Positions 17,741 through 26,695 of a stretch of 64,000 nt of DNA are shown here, piece by piece. A model generated the notes under the pieces. That model was not told where the DNA came from and did no database searches. It saw nothing but the letters and a program-made list of their open reading frames with translations. The first letter of the stretch is position 1; the number at the start of each line of letters is the position of its first letter. The translations under genes and the position numbers were made by a program. The stretch comes from an uncultured Veillonella sp. Its GTDB lineage: Bacteria > Bacillota > Negativicutes > Veillonellales > Veillonellaceae. The stretch covers positions 3,145-67,144 of the forward strand of contig NZ_URAR01000012.1 of assembly GCF_900545795.1 (NCBI RefSeq). The letters are read 5' to 3'.

Positions 17741-18799
17741 TCATTCTAAGTACTCCAATATTCTATGAAGCTCTTCATAATCTTTCGGAATATATAGTTT
17801 ACCACCATCAGCTTTAAACTGTTTCTCAAAATAATAAATAAATGATTCCATTCTCTTAGATAATTCCTGATAATCAGAAAGCTTATATAAAAGTATGATA
17901 GGAATTGTTTTTCCAAATAACAAATATGGAGTAAATAGAGCTGACGAATTAATACCTATCACACCATTTACACTCTCTGACCTTAAAAATAAGCTTTCGA
18001 CAAGTCCATCAAAGTCTAATACCTCTAAACTCAAATCTTTAGGGAGGTATCTTGTTCTAGGATGGAGTTTTACAACAAATTTATCACTGAAATCTGTAGA
18101 TAATCTTTTTAATATTTTATCTTGACTTCTTGCCATAGAAGTATTCAAATCCTCTTGAAAGGGCTGTTGTAAAAAAATAATACGCTTTTCTAACTCAATA
18201 TTACATGGCCAAATATTTAAAATTATCGCCTTAAATTTCTCTGAAATAGTTCGATTAATTTGCTTTAATTCATATCTTTGATGGTTTAATATCAACTCTG
18301 GATATTTTACATATATATGTTTAATCTTATCTAAATACTTCGTTCGTTTTAATAAATTTAGCCACCAACGCCCTCTAGAGTTAGGTTCATAGATATTATC
18401 ATATATATATGTACCTATACCATCTTCACCATAAGAAAAAATGCATCGTGGACTGTTCTTGGAAATAAGTTTTATCATAAAACTTACTTCAATATAATCA
18501 GGTGCAAAAAAAATAAACTCTTTAAAGCACTCACGTTGAGCAACCTCTTTAAATTGAGGATAAAAACGAAACATTCTATATCGTCTATTCCAATTTTTAA
18601 AAGACGTAAACTCCAAAGTATCAATCGTAATAATTTTATCAAAAATTTTTTCTTCGTTTAATTTTTTAACTATACGATCAGAATCTCTAAAACGTTTAAA
18701 AACTACTAAACATAGCTTATCATTTTTAAATTCATTAAGAGCCATACTTATAGTTAATAAAATATGATATGGTGTAGTGCAAAAAAAGCCAATCATCAT
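17741..18799 (-). CDS. Sialyltransferase-like glycosyltransferase (GT52-type)
   Basis: The 352-residue protein begins MIGFFCTTPYHILLT, as GT52/polysialyltransferase-like enzymes do. It carries the three short signatures of bacterial sialyltransferases in order: [D/E]-[D/E]-G as SYGEDGIGTY near 130, HP as VVKLHPRTRY near 246, and the SS pair as GINSSALF near 283. Together with the NeuB-like and NeuA-like genes in the same operon, this makes it the likely transferase for the CMP-activated sugar. The linkage and acceptor are unknown. The family call is by motif spacing rather than by alignment. Confidence 0.65.
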   Translation of the reverse strand: MMIGFFCTTPYHILLTISMALNEFKNDKLCLVVFKRFRDSDRIVKKLNEEKIFDKIITIDTLEFTSFKNWNRRYRMFRFYPQFKEVAQRECFKEFIFFAPDYIEVSFMIKLISKNSPRCIFSYGEDGIGTYIYDNIYEPNSRGRWWLNLLKRTKYLDKIKHIYVKYPELILNHQRYELKQINRTISEKFKAIILNIWPCNIELEKRIIFLQQPFQEDLNTSMARSQDKILKRLSTDFSDKFVVKLHPRTRYLPKDLSLEVLDFDGLVESLFLRSESVNGVIGINSSALFTPYLLFGKTIPIILLYKLSDYQELSKRMESFIYYFEKQFKADGGKLYIPKDYEELHRILEYLE

Positions 18800-18832
18800 A
18801 ATGCCTCGCAGTCCTTAATACAATTCAATCAC

Positions 18833-19963
18833 TCATTTCAAATAAAAATCCATAACTTTATTTACTTCCACTTCAATATCATAACCAGCTTGAGCAATTT
18901 GTTGAGTTGTATCAATTCTCTTTATACTATTACTATCTACTATAGTTTTTGCCCATATACGTTTATCCAAAGATTTATCTAAGAAAGCACTGCGTCCATC
19001 AATTAATCTAAGCTCTTCACTAATAGTATTAGAAAATACACAATATAACCCGCTAGCTTGCGCCTCAATACCAACCAAAGGAAGCCCTTCAAATCTAGAT
19101 GGCAATACAAAGCAATCCATGCCTTGCATTAATCGGTTAACGTCATGACGCATGCCTAAAAATAAGACAACCGCCTCTAACCCTAATGAACGAACTTGCT
19201 CCTGTGCTTGTTTATAGAATGTATCATCATCTACATAGTCTCCAATTAGTAACAGACGCGACTTATTATTTTGTTTATATACTTCAGCAAAAATATTAAT
19301 TAAAAACTCATGATCTTTTGAATAAACAAATCGGCCTACATGACCTACCACAAAATTATCTTGTAGAGCCAATTCATTACGTACTTCATTTCTAATGGAT
19401 TCATCATATGCTAAATCCTTTGCATTGATAGCATTATTGATTACTGTAAAAGGTTGCTGTTTTTCAAACATCCACTCTCCTGCAAGTTGTGAGCAAGCAA
19501 AATATCCAGTAGCACTCCACTTCATAAGCATTCGATTCAAAAAAACTAATAAACGACGAAAAACTCCAATTTTATTTTCAAAACCGCTACTATGAGAGTG
19601 TATAACGCGAACTGGTATCCCTGTTATTTTGCCAATAACTAAAGGAAATATATATTCCAAGCTATTTGTATTTAAGACAATTGCTTTATAATTAGGGCCC
19701 TCTTTACTTAATAACTTATACCACTGCCAATAATGCTTTAAAGGATTCTTATGCCGTGAACAAATACCAAATATTTTTGACCCTTGAGTTTTTATTTTGT
19801 CTGCAAATACAATTTCATACTCATTAGTTATATTTACGAAATCATATACTACTTTATTTTTATCAAGATTATCAAATTGTTGCATTAAATACGTTTCTAA
19901 TCCACCTAAATTTCTTGTCATGCCAACTTGCAATACTTTTACTGGCAACGAATCTCTTGTCAT
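18833..19963 (-). CDS. Glycosyltransferase family 4
   Basis: The protein reads MTRDSLPVKVLQVGMTRNLGGLETY from ATG 19963, 376 residues. That start has AAAGGA 8 bases upstream, inside the last codons of the GT2 gene. An earlier in-frame ATG at 19987 is less likely. VVGHVGRFVYSKDH near 210 and RFEGLPLVGIEAQASGL near 300, with the EX7E-type glutamate, mark a GT-B retaining GT4 enzyme. It acts at the cytoplasmic membrane face to extend the lipid-linked repeat unit. Donor sugar is not predictable. Confidence 0.85.
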   Translation of the reverse strand: MTRDSLPVKVLQVGMTRNLGGLETYLMQQFDNLDKNKVVYDFVNITNEYEIVFADKIKTQGSKIFGICSRHKNPLKHYWQWYKLLSKEGPNYKAIVLNTNSLEYIFPLVIGKITGIPVRVIHSHSSGFENKIGVFRRLLVFLNRMLMKWSATGYFACSQLAGEWMFEKQQPFTVINNAINAKDLAYDESIRNEVRNELALQDNFVVGHVGRFVYSKDHEFLINIFAEVYKQNNKSRLLLIGDYVDDDTFYKQAQEQVRSLGLEAVVLFLGMRHDVNRLMQGMDCFVLPSRFEGLPLVGIEAQASGLYCVFSNTISEELRLIDGRSAFLDKSLDKRIWAKTIVDSNSIKRIDTTQQIAQAGYDIEVEVNKVMDFYLK

Positions 19964-19967
19964 CTTA

Positions 19968-21029
19968 TCATCCTTTAATTCGAGCAAACAAGAATGGAAG
20001 TCTTTTCTTTACAAACCCAATCGTAGTAACCATTTGCAATAATAGAAAAGAATTATCCATCCGTAATAATTGAATCATAAATTGCTGTTTTCGAGATACT
20101 CCAGCAAAGTTAACCTTCATAAATAAGGCGAATAATTCGGTATTTTTAATGCTATGTAAGACAACACTAATATCTTGATTCATAGCACTAGCCCGTTGCA
20201 ATGTAGAGTATACAAACCGAGTGTACAGCCAAAACAAATTTTTTTTCGCTGCATCAATCATATTTGTAAATCCATTAAAAAGTTCTAAGAACTTCTCTAT
20301 TTTCATCATATGAAGTTCATAATAATCTGCTTTTTGTTGAGATGATAGGCTATCAGACTCCACATACTTAATATAATGATATCCATTATATTCAATACAT
20401 TGTAATTTATTTACATACTCAAAATAACGGATATTAAAATCAAAATCCTCATTAACACGATATTGAGGGTCAATTAACAATTGATTTTGTGTAATTATTT
20501 CTGCTTTATAAAATCCATTCCAGAGATAACCAAATAAAGGAATCAGCTCCATATGCAAACATTGATTTGCAATCGCATCTCTTCCTTTATAACATTTCGT
20601 TTTCAATCGAACTTCTTTCAAATACGTAGCTTGAGTTTTATTGTCAATATATTCCTCTATGCATCCATATTTTAAGCAATCTATAGTATTATCTTTTAAA
20701 TAAGAATGTACGATTTCTAATAAATCGGAATCAATATAGTCATCACTATCACAAAAACTTACATACGCCCCTTTAATCTGCCTTAATCCTAAGTTTCTAG
20801 CAGCTGCCGCTCCACTATTCACTGCAGTTTGGCACACTGCAACGCGAGAGTCAGAAGCTGCTAAATTAAGACAAATCTGATAACTTGAATCCGTAGATTG
20901 ATCATCTATTAAAATTAATTGAAAATTAGAATAAGTCTGTTTAAGAATGCTTTCAATAGCACGTTCAAGATATTTTTCTGCATTATAAATTGGCATGATA
21001 ATACTAAAAAATGGTTGTTCTATTTCCAT
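19968..21029 (-). CDS. Glycosyltransferase family 2
   Basis: This 353-residue GT-A enzyme shows FFSIIMPIYNAEKYLERAIESI near 6, LIDDQSTDSS near 40, and the metal-binding SFCDSDDYID near 92. The C-terminal half is helical and includes an amphipathic stretch that may contact the membrane. It adds one sugar to the undecaprenyl-linked unit; donor and acceptor are unknown. Its stop codon TGA lies within the ribosome-binding site region of the following GT4 gene, so translation is likely coupled. Confidence 0.85.
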   Translation of the reverse strand: MEIEQPFFSIIMPIYNAEKYLERAIESILKQTYSNFQLILIDDQSTDSSYQICLNLAASDSRVAVCQTAVNSGAAAARNLGLRQIKGAYVSFCDSDDYIDSDLLEIVHSYLKDNTIDCLKYGCIEEYIDNKTQATYLKEVRLKTKCYKGRDAIANQCLHMELIPLFGYLWNGFYKAEIITQNQLLIDPQYRVNEDFDFNIRYFEYVNKLQCIEYNGYHYIKYVESDSLSSQQKADYYELHMMKIEKFLELFNGFTNMIDAAKKNLFWLYTRFVYSTLQRASAMNQDISVVLHSIKNTELFALFMKVNFAGVSRKQQFMIQLLRMDNSFLLLQMVTTIGFVKKRLPFLFARIKG

Positions 21030-21100
21030 TTGTATCCTCCTTGCCGTAATTTATATAATAAACCTTCACCAAAACCAATAGTTGACGTCCTTATAGCCGC

Positions 21101-21865
21101 CTACTTGCCAAATACCTTACGCTTCAAAAAAGCTCCGCCTTTTTTCACCCAGTTTTGTTTCTCCATAAAAGAAACATTTTGCTCTTTATATAGAACTTTA
21201 TTTTTTTCTAACCATACATCAAGTAATATTTCACTAACAAAGCCAAAGATGCGCGCTTCATATGTATCATAGTTAGAAATATCGACTCTATTTTCTATTT
21301 CACCTAAAATATCAAATAACCACTCACAATAAGCATCATACATATCTCTACGCATAACAAACATATTAAACATATGAGCCCATGTACGTTTACAAACTAA
21401 ATCAAAAGCGGCACTGTATTCAGGATATCGCTCCTGGATAATCTGTTCCGCTAGATCTAATCCATCACTATGGTGAGCATGATTGTAGTGTGAGCGATTA
21501 CTTTCTATATAGTATTTACGCTTATCCGCCACTACTACTGGATAATTCGCTAGAATCTGCTCCCAATCAGAGCGAAGAAGGATTTGCTCTTTCTTCGCTT
21601 CTATATTTCGTACTTCTTTTTTTGTAAAATAACGACGATAATGAACCAAACCAATATAATCGGCCTCTAAATTCTTCCAAGCCCAATAGAGACCTGTTAA
21701 TTCACAGTAATTAGCATTTTTATGTGAAATATGGTCCCCTGTATTATCTCCAATATACCCTATATCGGCCTTGCCTTCTTTGCCAACGTGAAGCGGCATA
21801 TACACATCATCACTTGGCATCCAATAAGGTTTATGTGCTGCTACTAAAATTTTAATGTTCGACAC
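21101..21865 (-). CDS. DUF4422 polysaccharide biosynthesis protein
   Basis: The 254-residue protein is a single DUF4422 domain. KILVAAHKPYWMP is at the start, IGDNTGDHISHKN follows, then CELTGLYWAWKN, the hallmark GLVHYRRYF near 80, and MFVMRRDMYDAYCEWLF near 173. Family members occur in capsule and LPS clusters beside Glf and are probable glycosyltransferases, often suspected to use UDP-galactofuranose. Here the stop of glf and the start of this gene are immediately adjacent, which fits a Galf link. This functional step is inference. Confidence 0.82.
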   Translation of the reverse strand: MSNIKILVAAHKPYWMPSDDVYMPLHVGKEGKADIGYIGDNTGDHISHKNANYCELTGLYWAWKNLEADYIGLVHYRRYFTKKEVRNIEAKKEQILLRSDWEQILANYPVVVADKRKYYIESNRSHYNHAHHSDGLDLAEQIIQERYPEYSAAFDLVCKRTWAHMFNMFVMRRDMYDAYCEWLFDILGEIENRVDISNYDTYEARIFGFVSEILLDVWLEKNKVLYKEQNVSFMEKQNWVKKGGAFLKRKVFGK

Positions 21866-22963
21866 TTAATTCAATTCCTTTGCTACTAAACGAAGTGCAC
21901 TTGCAATCACTTTATCCATATCATAATATACATATTCAGCTAAACGACCACCGAAAATAACATTCTTTTCTTCTTTGGCTTTTAAAGCATACTTAGCATA
22001 TAAGTCCTGATTCTTTTCATTATTTACTGGATAATATGCTTCGTCCCCTACTTTCCAATCAGCAGGGTATTCCTTTGTTACATAGGATACTGGTTGTTTA
22101 CCAAATTCAAAATGTTTATGCTCAATAACACGAGTATATGGGACTTCAGCCTCTGTATAGTTTACAACCGCTACGCCTTGATAGTTTTCAGTTTCTATTT
22201 TTTCTGTTTCAAAACGTAAGCCTCGATACTCTAATTGACCAAACTCATAGTTATAGTATTCATCAATAGGCCCTGTGTAGACAATTTTATCCGCTAAAGC
22301 ACTTAGCTCTTCTCGTTCTTTTATAAAATCGACACCTAAACGTACTTCTATACCTTCAAGAATATTTTCTATTAACTTTATGTAGCCGCCTTCTGGAATC
22401 CCTTGGTAACGATCATTAAAGTAATTATTATCATATGTATATCGCACAGGTAATCGCTTGATAATAAACGATGGAATCTCTGTACAAGGCCGCCCCCATT
22501 GTTTTTCCGTATACCCTTTGATAAGTTTTTCATAAATATCTTTACCAACTAGGCTTATCGCTTGTTCTTCTAGATTCTTAGGCGTGCCTGTAATGCTGGC
22601 ACGCTGCTCTTCAATAATCGCTTTAGCCTCAGCTGGCGTGGAAATCCCCCACATCTTACTAAAGGTGTTCATATTAAAAGGCAAATTGTACATTTCACCT
22701 TTATAATTAGCTACGGGAGAATTTACATAATTATTAAAAGTAGCAAATTGATTTACATAATCCCATACTTCTTTAATGGACGTATGAAAAATATGAGCCC
22801 CATATACATGAATATTGATGCCATCTTTGTTTTCACAATACATATTGCCACCAATATGATTGCGCCGATCAATGACTAATACTTTTTTCCCACGTTTATG
22901 CGCTTCATGAGCAAATACAGAGCCAAATGGGCCTGCTCCTACTACTAAATAATCATATTTCAT
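21866..22963 (-). CDS. glf: UDP-galactopyranose mutase
   Basis: This 365-residue flavoenzyme interconverts UDP-galactopyranose and UDP-galactofuranose. It has the FAD-binding motif VVGAGPFGSVFAHEA near 6-20, then DRRNHIGGN. The family blocks GAHIFHTS, EKQWGRP and FNDRYQGIPEGGY follow, then EYPADWK, and a late FGGRLAEYVYYDMD. Length is typical. It indicates that the surface glycan contains galactofuranose. It is followed without a gap by the DUF4422 gene. Confidence 0.94.
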   Translation of the reverse strand: MKYDYLVVGAGPFGSVFAHEAHKRGKKVLVIDRRNHIGGNMYCENKDGINIHVYGAHIFHTSIKEVWDYVNQFATFNNYVNSPVANYKGEMYNLPFNMNTFSKMWGISTPAEAKAIIEEQRASITGTPKNLEEQAISLVGKDIYEKLIKGYTEKQWGRPCTEIPSFIIKRLPVRYTYDNNYFNDRYQGIPEGGYIKLIENILEGIEVRLGVDFIKEREELSALADKIVYTGPIDEYYNYEFGQLEYRGLRFETEKIETENYQGVAVVNYTEAEVPYTRVIEHKHFEFGKQPVSYVTKEYPADWKVGDEAYYPVNNEKNQDLYAKYALKAKEEKNVIFGGRLAEYVYYDMDKVIASALRLVAKELN

Positions 22964-23008
22964 TGCTATCTCCTTATAGACAAATTTATATTAAATGACT
23001 GTCCAATG

Positions 23009-24448
23009 TTAATAAGCACCTTTACGCATTAAAACAGCCGTGACTGTTTTTACTAAATACACAATATCAATCCAAACAGACCAATTATGAACATACCAAG
23101 AATCCATTTGAACTCGCTCATCATAGGTTGTATCACTGCGCCCGCTGACTTGCCAAACGCCAGTAATTCCTGGTGGCACTAAATAGAAATCTTGAATATA
23201 TTCCCCATATTTTTCAATCTCAGCCGTAACAATTGGACGAGGTCCTACAAGACTCATTTCCCCTTTTAATACATTTAATAACTGAGGTAGTTCATCTAAG
23301 CTTGTTTTACGTAAAAAATGTCCAATCTTAGTAATCCGTGGATCATCTTTTAATTTAAAATCTCGATTCCACTCTTCTTGTGCTTCTGGATTATCTTTTA
23401 AATATTCTTTAAGAGCCTCTTCTGCATTAACCACCATAGAGCGGAATTTATAGCATGGGAATAATTTACCATGCTGACCTACCCGTCGATGAGCAAATAA
23501 TATAGGTCCTGGATCTGTAATATAAATAATCGCTGCAATAATAAGACCAATCGGCAAAAATACGGCCATACCGCAAAGTGTCAATACAGTATCAAACAAG
23601 CGTTTCATGACACGATAATAGGGTCTAGCCAGATTATTCTTTACATTTACTAAGAGCATGTTCTCTTCCATTAAACCTTGAACAGACACATTGGCTGCTG
23701 GCATACCAATCAATTCTGGTACAAATGAAACATTTTTTACTAGTATTTCTAAACGATTAATCAAGGTAATCAGATTTTTAGCTGGTAAACCCGGTGCACA
23801 TACAATAACATGTTGTATTTTACTTGATGCAATAATCTTATCAATATCACTGAAACCACCCAGTAAAGGGTATTGTGTAATTAACTCTTCACAAACAGGA
23901 TTATCATCAATAAAACCTACAATATCATAGCGCATAATAGGATGACGTTCAAAAGAACGCAATAAAAGTTGAGCCGTCTTTCCTGCGCCAATAATAATCA
24001 CTGGAATCTTTAAGAGCCCCGTAGCTATTAAAATACGCTCCAAAATATAACGCCCTAATAAGACAGTAAAAAAGGTTATAATCCAAGAGAATAAAATAAA
24101 TAATCGCGATACATCACCAGCCACATTCGCTGCATACATTAAGAAGACTGTTAGTATAATGCTATATGTAATGCCTTTAAACACATTCCGTACTCGATCC
24201 CAGTAAGGAATGGCAATCTGATATGCATTGGATAAAAACAGCATAAACAGGAATAACGCTGGGGCAATCAAAAAGATGTAAATACTCTTAATATGAAAGT
24301 TAGACATAACTTCAGGATAGGCCCAAATACGTCTAAAATGATATGAACCCCATACACCTAATGCTACCATTGCATAGTCCATGATAAGCAAACACAATGG
24401 CAATAAATATGTAGTCCTTCTACTAATGCTAGGAATTCCTTTTCCCAT
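23009..24448 (-). CDS. Undecaprenyl-phosphate sugar phosphotransferase (WbaP-like)
   Basis: The 479-residue inner-membrane protein starts polysaccharide repeat-unit synthesis by moving sugar-1-phosphate onto undecaprenyl phosphate. Four hydrophobic segments in the first 150 residues are followed by a Rossmann-like CoA-binding domain (VIIIGAGKTAQLLLR near 150). A C-terminal transferase domain follows with KRLFDTVLT, DPGPILFAHRRVG, CYKFRSM, LDELPQLLNVLKGEMSLVGPRP and YLVPPGITGVWQV. This architecture is the WbaP type (galactose-1-phosphate) rather than short WcaJ/PglC forms, but sugar choice is not certain. Confidence 0.88.
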   Translation of the reverse strand: MGKGIPSISRRTTYLLPLCLLIMDYAMVALGVWGSYHFRRIWAYPEVMSNFHIKSIYIFLIAPALFLFMLFLSNAYQIAIPYWDRVRNVFKGITYSIILTVFLMYAANVAGDVSRLFILFSWIITFFTVLLGRYILERILIATGLLKIPVIIIGAGKTAQLLLRSFERHPIMRYDIVGFIDDNPVCEELITQYPLLGGFSDIDKIIASSKIQHVIVCAPGLPAKNLITLINRLEILVKNVSFVPELIGMPAANVSVQGLMEENMLLVNVKNNLARPYYRVMKRLFDTVLTLCGMAVFLPIGLIIAAIIYITDPGPILFAHRRVGQHGKLFPCYKFRSMVVNAEEALKEYLKDNPEAQEEWNRDFKLKDDPRITKIGHFLRKTSLDELPQLLNVLKGEMSLVGPRPIVTAEIEKYGEYIQDFYLVPPGITGVWQVSGRSDTTYDERVQMDSWYVHNWSVWIDIVYLVKTVTAVLMRKGAY

Positions 24449-24478
24449 AAAAACAAAACCCTTTCTTAATAAAAGTTA

Positions 24479-25348
24479 TTAGAATTGTGTAGTATCTAAC
24501 TCATCTAAATACTCTTTTAAGCCAGTTGCCGTTAACTCATGACGCAAACCATACTCAATCATAGCTTTAAGATAGCCTAAACGATCGCCAATATCATAGC
24601 GTTTGCCCTCATAAGCTAATGCATACACTGGACTACTTAATTGCGCAATGGCATCAGTTAATTGAAGCTCATTACCAGCGCCCAATGGAATCTCTTCTAG
24701 TTTTTCAAAAATTTCAGGAGTCAATACATAACGGCCTAAAACAGCTAAATTAGAAGGTGCTAACTCTTTCTTTGGTTTCTCAACAATACCTGTTACTCTT
24801 AACAAATTGCTGGATACTTCTTCACCAGCCACAATACCATAAGAGCTGATCTTATCTTCCGTTACGCGCTGAGTTCCTAGCACAGTACCTTCGTATTTTT
24901 CATAGGTATCAATTAATTGTTTTAAGCAAGGGTATTCTGGATTATATACCACATCATCGCCTAGTAGGACAGCAAATGGTTCATTCTCTACAAATGCTTT
25001 AGCACAATAAATAGCATCCCCCAAACCGCGTGGTGCTTTTTGACGAATAAAGTGAACTTTAATGTCTGCTAAACGGCGCACCATATCTAGCTGCTTTTTC
25101 TTGCCTTGTTGTTGTAACAGTTGCTCTAACTCAACACTTGTATCAAAGTGATCTTCAATGGCTCGTTTATTACGCCCCGTAATGATAAGGATTTCTTCAA
25201 TGCCTGAAGCTAACGCTTCTTCTACAATATATTGAATAGCAGGAGTATCTACAATTGGTAGCATTTCTTTCGGTTGTACTTTAGTAGCTGGCAAAAATCG
25301 AGTGCCAAAACCAGCTGCAGGGATAACAGCCTTTCTTACTTTATTCAT
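24479..25348 (-). CDS. galU: UTP-glucose-1-phosphate uridylyltransferase
   Basis: This 289-residue enzyme makes UDP-glucose from UTP and glucose-1-phosphate. It shows VIPAAGFGTRFLPATKVQPKEMLPIVD at the N-terminus, ITGRNKRAIEDHFD, GLGDAIYCAKAF, LLGDDVVY, GIVEKPK and a C-terminal GKRYDIGDRLGYLKA. All are hallmarks of GalU. As the first gene of the operon it supplies UDP-glucose for the epimerase and Glf branch, and for Ugd nearby. An AGGAG site lies before the ATG. Confidence 0.94.
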   Translation of the reverse strand: MNKVRKAVIPAAGFGTRFLPATKVQPKEMLPIVDTPAIQYIVEEALASGIEEILIITGRNKRAIEDHFDTSVELEQLLQQQGKKKQLDMVRRLADIKVHFIRQKAPRGLGDAIYCAKAFVENEPFAVLLGDDVVYNPEYPCLKQLIDTYEKYEGTVLGTQRVTEDKISSYGIVAGEEVSSNLLRVTGIVEKPKKELAPSNLAVLGRYVLTPEIFEKLEEIPLGAGNELQLTDAIAQLSSPVYALAYEGKRYDIGDRLGYLKAMIEYGLRHELTATGLKEYLDELDTTQF

Positions 25349-25415
25349 AACTTTATGCTCCTAACGCTTTAACAACAAAACTGTTGATTACAAGAAAACA
25401 AAATTTATCTATTTT

Positions 25416-25421
25416 ATTATA
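25416..25421 (-). promoter_or_regulatory. Probable -10 element of the polysaccharide operon promoter
   Basis: On the minus strand TGTTATAAT gives a perfect TATAAT about 67 bases upstream of galU. The -35 region (ATGGTT/TGGTTT at a spacing of 17-19) is weak, which is compatible with an activated or modest promoter. No ops/JUMPstart sequence was found. Confidence 0.5.
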
Positions 25422-25497
25422 ACATGTATGAGTGAAAAAACCATTGATTAATACGTCTTTTACTTATTCTTAGTTAACATTCAAATGGCATAAATAA

Positions 25498-25551
25498 AAA
25501 CACCAATGACAAAGATGGTCCTTCAGATCCACTCTTCTCTCATTGGTGTTT
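25498..25551 (-). terminator. Intrinsic terminator of infC-rpmI-rplT
   Basis: A perfect 12-bp stem (AAACACCAATGA) with a 30-base loop is followed on the minus strand by TTTTTATTTA. It lies 20 bases after the rplT stop. Confidence 0.82.
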
Positions 25552-25571
25552 ATCTTTAGTATTTGTTGTTA

Positions 25572-25922
25572 TTACGCGTTTTTAGCGATTTCAACGAATT
25601 TAGCAAATGCTGCTGCATCGTTTACTGCAAGATCAGCTAACATTTTACGGTCAACTGCTACGCCAGCTTTAGTTAAACCAGCGATGAAACGGCTATAGCT
25701 TAAGCCATTCATGCGGCTTGCTGCGTTGATACGAGCAATAAACAATTTACGGAATTCGCGTTTTTTCGCACGACGGTCACGACGAGCATAGTAACCAGCT
25801 TTCATTACTGTTTCGTTTGCTTTTCTGAACAAACGGCTACGAGTACCGCGGTAACCTTTAGCTAATTTTAAAATTTTCTTATGACGTGCATGAGCTGTAA
25901 CGCCCTTTTTCACTCTTGCCAT
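25572..25922 (-). CDS. rplT: Large ribosomal subunit protein bL20
   Basis: The 116-residue basic protein begins MARVKKGVTAHARHKKILKLAKGY and contains GTRSRLFRKANE and YARRDRRAKKREFR. It ends with the globular domain LSYSRFIAGL. It is a primary assembly protein of the 50S subunit, and in Firmicutes it also represses its own operon by binding the leader. It is the last gene of infC-rpmI-rplT and is followed by a terminator. Confidence 0.97.
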   Translation of the reverse strand: MARVKKGVTAHARHKKILKLAKGYRGTRSRLFRKANETVMKAGYYARRDRRAKKREFRKLFIARINAASRMNGLSYSRFIAGLTKAGVAVDRKMLADLAVNDAAAFAKFVEIAKNA

Positions 25923-25961
25923 TCTATTGTTCCTCCATTATCTACTTCTATTAATTAACGA

Positions 25962-26159
25962 TTATGCGTATGGTAAGCATTTAGAAACGCGTTTGTGGTC
26001 AGCTTTAGATACTAGAGCTGCTTTGCGAAGATTGCGTTTACGACCAGGAGCTTTCTTTTCTAAGATATGGCTCTTGAACGCTTTAGCACGCTTGAATTCA
26101 CCGGTACCAGTTACCGCAAAACGTTTAGCCGCTGCACGGCGAGTTTTAATTTTTGGCAT
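25962..26159 (-). CDS. rpmI: Large ribosomal subunit protein bL35
   Basis: The 65-residue protein has the bL35 sequence MPKIKTRRAAAKRFAVTGTG, then KSHILEKKAPGRKRNLRK and KRVSKCLPY. Length and composition are exactly those of the family. It lies between infC and rplT in the universal order. A GGAGG site precedes the ATG. Confidence 0.97.
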   Translation of the reverse strand: MPKIKTRRAAAKRFAVTGTGEFKRAKAFKSHILEKKAPGRKRNLRKAALVSKADHKRVSKCLPYA

Positions 26160-26179
26160 AATTAATTATCCTCCTCAAA

Positions 26180-26695
26180 TTATCCTTTTTTTGCTAATAT
26201 CATTGTCATATTTCGACCTTCAAGCTTAGCAGCTTTTTCAACTACAGCTTGTTCGCCAAGTTCACTAGCGAAACGGGTTAAAACATTTTGACCTAATTCA
26301 GGATGGCTCAATTCACGGCCACGGAACATGATAGTAACTTTAACTTTGTTACCTTCTGCTAAGAATTTAGCAGCATTTTTCATTTTTACATAAAAATCAT
26401 GATCCTCAATATGTGGACGAAGTTTTACTTCTTTTAAAGTAAAGGTCTTCTGTTTTTTCTTTGCTTCCTTTTCGCGTTTTTGTTGCTCGTAGCGGAATTT
26501 ACCGTAGTTCATAATACGGCATACTGGCGGTTTGCCATTTGGCGCTACTTCTACTAAATCTAACTGATGTTCTTCAGCCAATGCTAATGCTTCACGAGCG
26601 GACATAATCCCTAATTGCTCATTATCAGCGCTCACTACGCGAACTTCACGGGCGCGAATTTCTTCATTAATACGCGGCGTATCTTTGCTAATAAT
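26180..26695 (-). CDS. infC: Translation initiation factor IF-3
   Basis: IF-3 binds the 30S subunit and discriminates against wrong start codons. The protein has the N-domain INEEIRAREVRVVSADNEQLG and APNGKPPVCRIMNYGKFRYE. A lysine-rich linker follows, and the C-domain contains KEVKLRPHIEDHDF and RGRELSHPE. No ATG fits. GGAGGTG (26705-26699) is followed 5 bases later by ATT ATT AGC AAA, so translation almost certainly begins at the rare ATT at 26695. That is the classic infC start, which lets IF-3 limit its own synthesis. This gives 171 residues. A longer TTG reading would start inside the ribosome-binding site. Confidence 0.95.
   Translation of the reverse strand: MISKDTPRINEEIRAREVRVVSADNEQLGIMSAREALALAEEHQLDLVEVAPNGKPPVCRIMNYGKFRYEQQKREKEAKKKQKTFTLKEVKLRPHIEDHDFYVKMKNAAKFLAEGNKVKVTIMFRGRELSHPELGQNVLTRFASELGEQAVVEKAAKLEGRNMTMILAKKG

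Noticed and set aside
25349..25571. ops/JUMPstart element for RfaH-type control of the polysaccharide operon
   Set aside because: No GGCGGTAG sequence was seen in the galU leader.
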